Part shown: positions 45,293-54,801 of the stretch, one piece after another
Numbering within the stretch: the stretch's first letter is position 1
How the letters are laid out: every line of letters begins with the position of its first letter
Source of the DNA: Skeletonema tropicum
Lineage: Eukaryota; Bacillariophyta; Thalassiosirophyceae; Thalassiosirales; Thalassiosiraceae
NCBI GenBank assembly: GCA_037178625.1
Contig: CM074143.1
Span: forward strand, 1,116,001 to 1,180,000
Reading direction: 5' to 3'
DNA: 64,000 nucleotides
Translations under genes and position numbers: made by a program
Notes under the pieces: model-generated
The model's input: the letters and a program-made list of their open reading frames with translations, nothing else
The model's database searches: none
What the model was told of the DNA's origin: nothing

Positions 45293-48200
45293 ATGCAGCG
45301 GCCTCCACCACATCCTGCGGCACCACGATCAGGTGGCGCTCGCACAATGGTAGCAGGTGCATCTGCCGAAGAGCTCTCTGTTCTCGTCCTAACAATTCAA
45401 GATGCCTATGCGGAATTGTCCAGAGATAAGGCTGCCGCCGACAATGCGTTGTCTACGATTAATCAACAATACAAAGAGGCCATGGATGAAATTAGTTCAC
45501 TCAATGGGAGCATAAAAAATCTGGAGCTTGAAAATGAAGAGGTGAAGAACATGATGGAAACTCAAAGCGTGCAATTTGAACAAAGCGTAAGTGAAATTGC
45601 ATCGATTGAAAAATTAAAGTCGGATCAAGAGGCTACAGTGGCACAATTGTCGGCAGAACTGGCACGGTACAAGCAAGAAGTGACCGACGTTATTGACGAA
45701 AAAAATTCCATGGAGAAAGAAATGAGGCATATAAGTGATGAATTGAAATTAGCACGAAGGGATGCCGAACAGGCGAGGTTAGAGGCAACCATGTCCACGC
45801 AGGACTTAACAAAGCAGTCAAATGAGATACAGTCGAAGCTCCAGTCGGAGCTGGACGATCTACGACGAAAATTTGATATGGAACGCGGCGTCGTTGACCA
45901 ACAAAAATCCCAAATTGATGATCTTGAATACAAGTTAGAAACGCAGAAGGAAGACACTGAGGCTGCAGCGGGATCATACGAAGCGGCAATATCGGAACTT
46001 CAAAATATGATCAAAAAATTACGTTCGGAATCATCTAATGATATGGAAAACCTCCAGACCGAGAATGCTGAGTTGCGTGAGATCAATCAAGAATTTTTAG
46101 ATGAGCGAGATGCTATTGTGGATAGAGCCAATCGGGCGGAGGTGGATGCACAACACTATGGCAAGGAGCTCAATGAATTGAAAATGGATATAGATGCAAT
46201 AAGGGACGAGTATGAAAACAAAATATCTGATCTGGAGTCCGAAATTGAAGTAGTGCGTAGTGAATACGAGGGTCAATTGGATGGTATGACCAAAGAAGGG
46301 GGTTTGCACCGTGACCGAGCTACCGAGCTTGAAAGAGAGCTGGGAGAAGCGAAAAGGAATATTGAGGCATTGGAGGCAGAAGAGGCCGACTTGCAAGATG
46401 AGATTGAAATGATGAAGAAGAACATGGCCGCTGTACGAGAGGATTTCTCTTCGAGGATGGATACTTCGAGGGATGAAGCTGCCGCATTGAAAGAAGGGTA
46501 TGAAGAAGAACTTGAAAAATTGCGAAATGATTTGGATGCCAAACATAAAGAAGCGAGAGATGCCATGTACCAATGTGATCTAAACAAGGAAAAAGTTAGT
46601 AAGCTTGAGGAGGATTTGAAAGAGAAGGAAGAACTATTGCAAGAAAACGAAAAGGAGCAAAAGGCCACAAGAGACATGTACGACGACCGCTTACAACGAA
46701 TCAGGAATGAAATGAAAACTTCAGACGAGGATCACAGAAAGGAAATTGGAGGGTTGCTTGAAGAGAACGATGACATGAAAAAGTCCATCGAAGAGCTAGA
46801 ATCAAACAAACGTACATCTGATTATCGCATTCGCAGATTGGAAGAAGACATTCAAGCAGAAAAGGAACTCAGGGGGGAAGCCAAGAAGGAGTTGGAAGAA
46901 TCTAAAGAAGATTATGAGAAGGTGGTACAAAATTTGATGGCAAAGATGAAAGAGGCTGAAGAGGAGGCTGATGTAAAAGTTGATGAAGTACTAAATGAGA
47001 GGGATGATGCCCGAGTTGAATGTCACAAAGTAAGTATGGAAAAACGCCAATTAGAGAGTAGAGTCGAGCTACTCACTGCAGACAAAGAAACGGCAGAAGC
47101 CCAAGTTGAAAAGCTCCAAGAAGAGGTCGAGTCTACCATTCGATCGTATGAGTCCAAGCTCGATGGAATCACACTCAAGTATTTGGACAAGATTGATGAT
47201 CTCAAAAATGAGAAGGATGATATCGAAGATCAGTACCAAGCGCTTCAACACGAGGAAAGCCGATTGGCTAAAGAATTGAAAGCATGCCAGAATGAATTAT
47301 CTGGAAACAAATTTGCCTACGAGAGACGCATCGAAAATCTTCAAAACGAATTGGAAGCAACCACCAATGACCTGGATCGGAAGATTGATGAGCTAGAGTC
47401 AGAACTGAATGACCTTAACAATGATCACGATGACTTGTTGAAGGAGAAATCCATGCTTGCTGTGAAAGTTCATAACTTGGAAAATGATAATGAAGAGGCT
47501 AATGATACACTAGGAAAGTTAACTGAGCAAATGACAGTAGAAAGGGAGGAACACGAAGACAAGATTGACGAAATTACCAAGAAGTACACTGGAGTCATAG
47601 ACAGAATGACTGATGAAAAGGCGGATATGTCGGATGCTTTGAATCAGCTAGAGAACGAACTGGCAGAGAAAGAGGCGGCAATCGATCAACTAGAGCAAGA
47701 TGCCAAAAACGAACAGCGAGAATTGGAAAATAAGATTTTGCATCTGAAGGATGAAAATGAGGAAATGAGTAGAAACATTGTCGACCTTTCCAATGCTAAG
47801 AAGGAGGCAATTGAAAAGATTCGTGGGCTAGAAGAGGAGGTATCCGATGCGGATGGTGCAATCGATGACGCGAAGGCGGCGATAGAGACTCTTTTGGATG
47901 AGAAAAAGGCGGCCGACGCAAGGATCCAAGACATGATGACAGAGCGTGAGCAAGTTGACACTGCTATGGATCAATTACGAAAACAAGCAGCTGCCACCAA
48001 GAAAGAACTCGAATCAAAGCTTTTTGATGTCAGAGAAGAAAATGAGGAACTCAACCATAATATCATACTGCTCAAGATGGAAAAGAAAGAAGGCGAGGAA
48101 AAGATCGCCAACCTCCAAGACGATATTTCCCAAGCTAACTCTGCCATCAGTAATGCACAAGATGCGCTGAAAAAGTTGATGAAAGAAAAGGATGAAGCAA

Positions 48201-49384
48201 ATAATCAGATAGAGAATTTGGAAGAAGATCTTGAACATGCGCAAGCTACCATTTCCGCAATGACTCAGGAATTTACCCAGGCCAGGGAACAATATGAGAC
48301 TAAAATCGACCGTCTTATGGCTGGTTTGACTGCTGCACAAGAGGTCCACGCATCAAGAAGTACTGTTGGTGGCAGTGGCGGAAGTGTGGCTCTCACTCGC
48401 GCAGAACAAAGTAGTGCAAAGAGTAAGTACTCGTCTTGGCGGAACAAGTCTGACAAAAGAATAGACGAGAACTCGCCGTACAAGAAAAATGGCAGTGCTG
48501 GAGCTCAAAATAGCTACACACAGAGGGGTCTATCTGTAGACGTTGATAGCATGACTACTACTTCAGAGTTGACTGATAATGATTCTTTGAGGTATTCTTC
48601 GAGAAGAGCAAGGAGTAACGGAAGATCTAGAAGTGTGGGAAGAGCAGAGCTGAGATCTTTGATTGAAAGTGAGGAGGACTCAAAATTACTGTCCGCTCCT
48701 CCTAAAAGCGCTGACTCTGGATTGTCCAACATTGATCGCGCCAGAAGTCTGCTTTCAGGTCGAAGTAGGAGTCGATCGAGGCCGAGGATGCCGAGCAGTA
48801 ATACTTCTATACAGTCATCACATAGCAGCCGAGAGATGCCGCAAGATAGAGAGTCGTTTAACGATGATGCCTCTAGGGGAGGAGAGTCAATATACAATGA
48901 TTCTGCAAGAAGGAAATCTTCCAAGGGATTTGGTGGACAATTTGAAGGTGATCTGAATAGTCGTGGAGAAAGGCATGGCTTTGGTACCTTTGTGGCTGAC
49001 AATGGGAACGAGTATGAAGGGGAGTGGAAGAACGACAAGCGAGATGGGCAGGGAAAAGCCAAGTATAACACCGGGGATGTCTACATAGGTAATTGGAAGA
49101 ACTGCAAACGACACGGCCATGGAACAATGTACATTGAGAATGGTGACATCTATGAAGGAGGGTGGTCCAATGGATTTAAGGATGGGGTGGGCAAATACAT
49201 ATGGAGAGATGGTGAAATAGATGTCAGTCGTTACAGCTCTGACTATCGTGTAGGTGAAGGAGCTCGCTGGAGTGACGATGGACAGAGGGCATTCCGACTA
49301 ATTCGTGGGGAAGTGCAAGAAGAAATTTCATTACGGGAAGCAGAGCGCATTGCAGGTAGTCTTGGCGTTTCTGTACCGAAGTGA
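45293..49384 (+). CDS. Giant coiled-coil protein with C-terminal MORN repeats
   Basis: 1363 aa in one intact exon. After a short Pro-rich start, residues 25-1025 are almost continuous coiled coil, rich in Glu/Lys/Asp with heptad Leu. A Ser/Arg-rich linker (1030-1225, SRSRSRPRMPSS) follows. The C-terminus has MORN repeats (GERHGFGTFVADNGNEYEGEW, KRDGQGKAKYNTGDVYIGNW, KRHGHGTMYIENGDIYEGGW, FKDGVGKYIW). MORN repeats bind lipids or proteins at membranes and cytoskeletal collars. The whole suggests a long tether, for example at the Golgi, centrosome-like body or cortex; location is inference. No frame defects over 4 kb, in contrast to several neighbours. Confidence 0.85.
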   Translation: MQRPPPHPAAPRSGGARTMVAGASAEELSVLVLTIQDAYAELSRDKAAADNALSTINQQYKEAMDEISSLNGSIKNLELENEEVKNMMETQSVQFEQSVSEIASIEKLKSDQEATVAQLSAELARYKQEVTDVIDEKNSMEKEMRHISDELKLARRDAEQARLEATMSTQDLTKQSNEIQSKLQSELDDLRRKFDMERGVVDQQKSQIDDLEYKLETQKEDTEAAAGSYEAAISELQNMIKKLRSESSNDMENLQTENAELREINQEFLDERDAIVDRANRAEVDAQHYGKELNELKMDIDAIRDEYENKISDLESEIEVVRSEYEGQLDGMTKEGGLHRDRATELERELGEAKRNIEALEAEEADLQDEIEMMKKNMAAVREDFSSRMDTSRDEAAALKEGYEEELEKLRNDLDAKHKEARDAMYQCDLNKEKVSKLEEDLKEKEELLQENEKEQKATRDMYDDRLQRIRNEMKTSDEDHRKEIGGLLEENDDMKKSIEELESNKRTSDYRIRRLEEDIQAEKELRGEAKKELEESKEDYEKVVQNLMAKMKEAEEEADVKVDEVLNERDDARVECHKVSMEKRQLESRVELLTADKETAEAQVEKLQEEVESTIRSYESKLDGITLKYLDKIDDLKNEKDDIEDQYQALQHEESRLAKELKACQNELSGNKFAYERRIENLQNELEATTNDLDRKIDELESELNDLNNDHDDLLKEKSMLAVKVHNLENDNEEANDTLGKLTEQMTVEREEHEDKIDEITKKYTGVIDRMTDEKADMSDALNQLENELAEKEAAIDQLEQDAKNEQRELENKILHLKDENEEMSRNIVDLSNAKKEAIEKIRGLEEEVSDADGAIDDAKAAIETLLDEKKAADARIQDMMTEREQVDTAMDQLRKQAAATKKELESKLFDVREENEELNHNIILLKMEKKEGEEKIANLQDDISQANSAISNAQDALKKLMKEKDEANNQIENLEEDLEHAQATISAMTQEFTQAREQYETKIDRLMAGLTAAQEVHASRSTVGGSGGSVALTRAEQSSAKSKYSSWRNKSDKRIDENSPYKKNGSAGAQNSYTQRGLSVDVDSMTTTSELTDNDSLRYSSRRARSNGRSRSVGRAELRSLIESEEDSKLLSAPPKSADSGLSNIDRARSLLSGRSRSRSRPRMPSSNTSIQSSHSSREMPQDRESFNDDASRGGESIYNDSARRKSSKGFGGQFEGDLNSRGERHGFGTFVADNGNEYEGEWKNDKRDGQGKAKYNTGDVYIGNWKNCKRHGHGTMYIENGDIYEGGWSNGFKDGVGKYIWRDGEIDVSRYSSDYRVGEGARWSDDGQRAFRLIRGEVQEEISLREAERIAGSLGVSVPK

Positions 49385-49947
49385 TTACAACATCATAACA
49401 TATCTATAAATTTTACGTGTTGAAATCATACTGCAGGATAACTGGACTTGCATCTGCCTAGCGTATCAATCAGATCAGTGTTAGAGAAGGGAGAGAGGAT
49501 AGTCGTGACTGTTATTGCTAACAGACTACGGCCGATGTAGACCGCCTCGTGTCGCGGTTTGGTACAATAGGTTTTTGGTGCAATATGTGTCGGATCAGAA
49601 CGTGATTTATTGTGATTGATTGCGTGACCAGATCACGATCTTGTCACGATCCAGGATCGTCGTGAAAAGATCGTGACAGATAATTAGTGACTTGTTAGAA
49701 TGCGCTGTGATCGTGATAGTCCGTGAGATGCACCCGTCACGCCTCTCCCGCAACCCTCCATGCCGACATGACAGAAGATAAAAAGCCAGGAAGACTCTAA
49801 AGCTGACATTATCTTCTACTGCTCGTGCTCACAGTTCTAATCACTCCAAGTATCTACTATCCACCGATCGAATAAGGAGGAGAGTATTCACAACGCCGAC
49901 CGTTAGTCTGATGAAATAGTGCATTGATAGAAATTCAGTTTGATACA
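49385..49947. promoter_or_regulatory. Intergenic with clustered CACGATC/GATCGTG words
   Basis: Between 49596 and 49730 the words tcacgatc and gatcgtga occur repeatedly in both orientations (for example 49634-49641, 49644-49651, 49669-49676 and near 49711). They can form hairpins and could be a clustered binding site upstream of the next gene. Function unknown. Confidence 0.4.
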
Positions 49948-52900
49948 ATGTCCTCAAAGGAAGGTGACAATGAAGCGGCGATGAGCCACGACATCGAAAA
50001 AGACAGTGATGATGGACCAAATTCATCTAAAACCTCCGATACTTCTGATTCGGAAGAGGAACCTACTGCTAATGATGCCATTCTTACGCTCAGAGACCCC
50101 ACCTATCTTGGTGTTTTGCATCAATATTTCAAGAAGCTCGGTCCAAAATCGAGCCCTAATAATCCGGATTTTACCGAGGCAATGGCATCGAAGGAAGTGT
50201 TTGATATGTTCAAGAACAAAGGCGGAAAGTTCCTAAAGCTGAAAAATTGTCGCAGTTTTGAAGGTGGATATATTGAAGTGGACGACGATGAAGCGATGGA
50301 TAGTGAGTATGAATGACTAGGATCATTTGATAACATATGTGCACGTTTTTCAGAATGTATTGTATCCTTACAACTTCATCCCTCATCACGTTGTTCACTC
50401 AATCAATATTCCTTGCAGAAATACACCATGATATGAATCGCAGGATGGAATCATCAAAGCGGTGGCTTGAAACAAAGAAGTCAAAGAGCCCGGTTAAGAA
50501 AGAGAAGTCTCCAGCGAAGACGAAGTCGTCTCCAGCGAAGAAGTCTCCATCTACAACCCCTAAGCCAGCAGCTTCTGCACGAAAGCAGTCACACTCGGCA
50601 ATCATACTTTCACTCACAGATCCTACATATAAGGAAATGATGCATAAATATTTCAGGAAGATGGGACCGAAAAGTAATAAATCTCAACTCAGTGACGCTG
50701 ACGAAGCTGTGGAAATGCTCAAAGAGTTTAAGAGTATGTCATCGGGAAAGTTTATGAAGATTGAGAATTGGCGTGATCCTAGTAGTGATCACGTTGAAGT
50801 TGATGATGACGAAGCAGTGAAAAGAATCAAGATTGATTTAACACGAAGAAATGATTCTATAAAACAGTGGTTGGACCCGAAGCCGAAGAGTTCAGCTAGC
50901 AAATCGGAAAAGCCTCCTCCGAAAAAGTCGCTTCCTGAGCGAGATACAGTCGAAGAGGAGGATTCAGACGATGAATCTGACTCTCCCGAACCTACAACTC
51001 GAACACTTCGAAAAAAAGAAATCCCAAATTACGCAAATAGCGGGGCTGAAATTGTTAGCAAAACAGCTTTACAGGTGGAAGCAGAGCGAACTGCGAAACA
51101 GAGTTTATCGGCGAAAGATAAAATATCTTCCGAAGATAAAAAATCGCCCAGCAAGGACGTGTCAAAATCGAAACATCTAGGAACTTATGTTTTTGACAGC
51201 AATGACAGGGTTTTCTATGACTTATCCAGCCGGGTGACAAAGTTTAAAGAGAACGACACCATCCTTTCTCTCAGAGATGCCAAGTACAGAGATGTATTGG
51301 TGTCATGTTTTCATCGGTTGGGCACGGAACAAGATAAGGATAAAAATCACGAGGCAGCTGACGAAGTGTTTCAGATATTCAAACAAGAGGGGGGCAGATT
51401 TTTTAAGCCAACTGGGCGTGGAAAAGATGCGGACTGTGATCAAGTGGAAGAATCACAAGCATTGCAGAACATGTATCTTGACATTAGGAGACGGACTGAG
51501 AGTACGTGGTGGTTAGATGAGAAGGAAGATGTGTCATCATCGAAGAAGAAGTCAAGCAGCGGCATGACGAAAGCGAAGAAGAAGGCAAATCCTACCCGGC
51601 ATATTATCGTCTCTCTTTCGGATCCCAATTATAGGGCAATCATGGAGGTGGAGTTCAAAAAGCTTGGAGAAAAGACAGGGGCTGATAAGAGAGAGGTTGC
51701 AGCAGCGGAGGAGGTGTTTGAAAGATTCAAGAGGGAAGGTGCTGTATTCTGTCGACTTGAAAACTTTCGTGATGTCACAAGTGATCCTATTGAAATGGAT
51801 GAAGTCGAGGCGTTTAAGAAGATACGAACTGATATGCAGCGTCGTATGGAGTCAGCAAAGCGATGGCTGGATGGTGGCGTAAATTCCAAATCATATGCTG
51901 TTTCCAATACAAGCAGCCCAAAGCAACCACCGCCAGCACACAAAACCTCGAAGAAGAGTAACCCCGGAAACTCCAAAAAGAGAGAGTTACCAGTACAACC
52001 TCATCGGTCGTCTCCTACAAAAAAGAAAGTGAAGGTTGACGCTAGTCGTCCTAGATCGGAGGTCCCAAGTCACTCGGAAGACACCAGAAAGTCAAGCAGA
52101 GTGGTAGCAGAATCATCAAAAAGAAGAAGCGAGAGGCTGGCGTCATCAATGGATACAGTTGCGGCCAACTTATCCCGTAGTCGGAGTGCTCCACGTAATC
52201 GATCACAGCAAAGGCCGGGAAATGCTGATAACGTCACCATTTGTTTCGGTGATCATGCCATTGACACCGAATCGAATCCATCTTCAATCCAGTTCTCTCA
52301 GAATATCTTCGAAGCTTTACCTGGTCGCTTTGATCCAAACGTTCGTCCTCCCGTTCCAGCGTATAATAAACAGATCTACATCCCAGGGAGTGAAGTTTAT
52401 GCTCGGTGGCTAAATGAACACGACCCATCAAGTTACGGGACTTGGTATCCTGGTTATGTGTACTCGTCTAAGCTGGCCCCAACCAACGTTCCAGGGGGCG
52501 ATATGCCAAAATTGCTATACCATGTGAGGTTTCATGATGGGGCAGAGGGAATGGATCTTCATACAAACGACATGATGATGCGGGAACAATATGAGGCATG
52601 GCTTCGCGACTTGGAAGAGTACTACGCTTTGCCTCAATTAGGTAGTGCATTTACAACCCATATCCCCAAAGGTGCTCGTGTCTACGCACAGTGGATTGAT
52701 CCGACAGACCCCGGGGCTCATGGCTCTTGGTTGCAGGGCACAGTTCGTGATGTCAAGGATTCAAGTAGGTATCATGTTCGATTCGACAATGGTGATGAAG
52801 ATGACGACATGAGCGCAAAACATGTCCTATTGGACGGAGTATATGTACAATTACTTGGAGAGAAGATGAAGAATGATAGCGGTCCGGTTGTTAACAGAGG

Positions 52901-53303
52901 CTTGGGTGTCGTCAATGGAATCAATGACACCAATGGTCACCAACATCCGCGTCTCGTTGACAACAACAGCAGAGCAACTGTGGCGAGTGCAACTCAACGT
53001 GTGCAGAAACCCTCCACCCTCAAGTTCACTTGCGAAATCGCCACTGAAGATTTGGATCTTTCATCAAATGATGCTATTTTGGAAGAATTGCATTGTGACG
53101 AGGTCCTTGCCACTATCAAACCTTTTGAAAGATGTAAGACACAAGGAATTCACTACGGTATTTATGTCAAGCCCAAGCCCTGGAACAACACTCCACAACT
53201 AGAAGTAACTGTCCCAATGGAGATCGATAAACCATCTGGTAACGAGGTAAAGAGTAAGGATGTTTCGGTGGAAGACCTGCGTTGTGAAGAGACGTTGGTG
53301 TGA
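49948..53303 (+). CDS. Four-repeat DUF6824-like / Tudor-like nuclear protein
   Basis: Exons 49948-50302 and 50419-53303 (GTGAGT; TTGCAG; phase 1) give about 1079 aa. A repeat of about 90 residues occurs four times (about 41-140, 178-265, 400-485, 510-600), each with I.L.DP.Y...(M/L)...F.KLG, then a GG(K/R)F.K segment, then EVDDDEA..KI..D..RR..S..WL. The layout resembles the stramenopile DUF6824 family without its GRG start; that assignment is tentative. Lys/Ser-rich linkers look like nuclear signals. Two Tudor/Agenet-like domains follow (about 770-850, VYARWLNEHDP...WYPGYV...YHVRFHDG; about 870-930, VYAQWIDPTDP...SWLQGTV...YHVRFDNGDED). A chromatin reader is plausible. Intact frame. Confidence 0.75.
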
Positions 53304-53402
53304 AAAATACTATGTACCTTACACTGAGAAGGTGATTATAATGTTTGTTCCCCATCGCACGGTAGTTCTTAAGTTTAAATAATTAGTTATGCATAAGCTA
53401 CA

Positions 53403-54239
53403 TCAAACCTCTAGAACTCCACACCCAACAATCATCACAGGATCTTTCGGATTGTTTTGTGGTGCCTTAACATCAACTTTACTAATCTTCTTCACCAAAT
53501 CCATCCCAGCTGTCCCCTCTTCCTCCAGAACAATACCAAAGGCAGCATATCTTTCATCAGCCCAACCCGCATCATCTTGTGTCTGTATGAAAAATCGCGA
53601 GTCAATCGATCCATCCTTATTTCGAACAGCGCTAACAAGACCTGCTTTTGTATGCTTAATGCTGTAATTGTCCGGTTGAAGAATGGCACTGGAACTCGTT
53701 TTGCCGCTGCTGCTGCCAATGGCACCACCCTGGATTGTCATGTCGGATATCACGCGATAAAACGTAGTTCCTGCATAGGATACATCATCTCCATTGCTGC
53801 ACAGTGATAGGAAATTTTCAGTTGTCTTTGGCATGACATCTCCGAACAAACCAATTACCATTCGCTTTGTTTTGTAGTTTCCAAACTTGACATCCAAATA
53901 CACTTTGTTGGTTACTTTTGGTAGATCCACGCTTGGATCGATGATGATGACATCACCGCCTTCGTCATCATCTGCAAGCGCAGCCTGGCTATTTGATATT
54001 AAAGCCATAGATGCAGAGGCCGCAGTACTTATAGATGCAATTGATTTTGCTGCAAAGGATCTGCGATCGAGTTGAACATTATTATTATTTTCATGAGCAA
54101 ATAATTTCGTTGATGGAGAGGAGGCATAATGCCGAATGACGAAGTTGGTGTGCCTTCTTTGCTGCTGCACTGGAGAAAATCCAGCAACTCCGTAGATACA
54201 GAGCACAGGGAGTAGTAATAGCGGCGATGATCTCATCAT
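53403..54239 (-). CDS. Cyclophilin-type peptidyl-prolyl isomerase, thylakoid-lumen targeted
   Basis: About 278 aa, single exon. PPIases catalyse cis-trans isomerisation at proline. ATG 54239 (MMRSSPLLLLPVLCIYGVAGFSP) gives a signal peptide ending in a G-FSP motif like the diatom A-FAP plastid signal. Further in, a twin-arginine segment (DRRSFAAK) is followed by a hydrophobic stretch and an A-x-A site (SQAALA), the pattern of a Tat lumen signal. The cyclophilin domain spans about 110-278 (RMVIGLFGDVMPKTTENFLSLC, GTTFYRVI, MTIQGGAIG, FGIVLEEEGTAGMDLVKKI). Some active-site residues differ from cytosolic cyclophilin A, as in lumenal members. Convergent with the chromatin-like gene (3' ends 100 bp apart). 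Confidence 0.88.
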   Translation of the reverse strand: MMRSSPLLLLPVLCIYGVAGFSPVQQQRRHTNFVIRHYASSPSTKLFAHENNNNVQLDRRSFAAKSIASISTAASASMALISNSQAALADDDEGGDVIIIDPSVDLPKVTNKVYLDVKFGNYKTKRMVIGLFGDVMPKTTENFLSLCSNGDDVSYAGTTFYRVISDMTIQGGAIGSSSGKTSSSAILQPDNYSIKHTKAGLVSAVRNKDGSIDSRFFIQTQDDAGWADERYAAFGIVLEEEGTAGMDLVKKISKVDVKAPQNNPKDPVMIVGCGVLEV

Positions 54240-54801
54240 TAAGTAAACTGGCACGGCAAAGACTGCAGCTCAGTTTGGTCAACAATACGGCAGCTATTGT
54301 CTTCCTTTTCTTTGCTTGATGTCAAGTTGAAAGGAGGACAGGCGATAGGCGGCGAGAGGGCGTAGGGCTACGGAACAGTATGCGCTTTTGGTACTCTTAG
54401 CGTGGAAGACGCCCTCGTGGGCCCAACAACTGTGGATAATCGGGTATAAATCAGCTACACATACCCGTAGAGTCACAAAACATACCCTCAAAATGACCCA
54501 AAATTTCCGTGCGTGAACCTCTCGGCAAACCACTATGTTGTGGGCACGCCCACACACCACCTTTCCCTACTGTGAAGCCGTGAGCGAGAGCTGTAACGAG
54601 GCTGTAACGACTTCATCAGCGGGCGAGAAGATGAAGCAACGTATTATCGAATGAGTTGATGGCGATGCAGAAGGATCGGACGATATTGACGCCTTTGTAG
54701 TTCATTGCACCATCATAGATAACTTATAATTAATAAGCGGCTGAGCGCAGAGTCGCCATCACGAATTTTATTGGGCGAAAAACGTGCACAACATCACAAC
54801 A
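54240..54801. promoter_or_regulatory. Divergent upstream region, cyclophilin / Rad17
   Basis: 562 bases; gctgtaacgaggctgtaacga is a short tandem near 54589-54609. No assigned element. Confidence 0.35.

Noticed and set aside
45625..48485. Long antisense frames under the coiled-coil gene
   Set aside because: Shadows of a Glu/Lys-rich coding strand; no independent starts, domains or splice signals.
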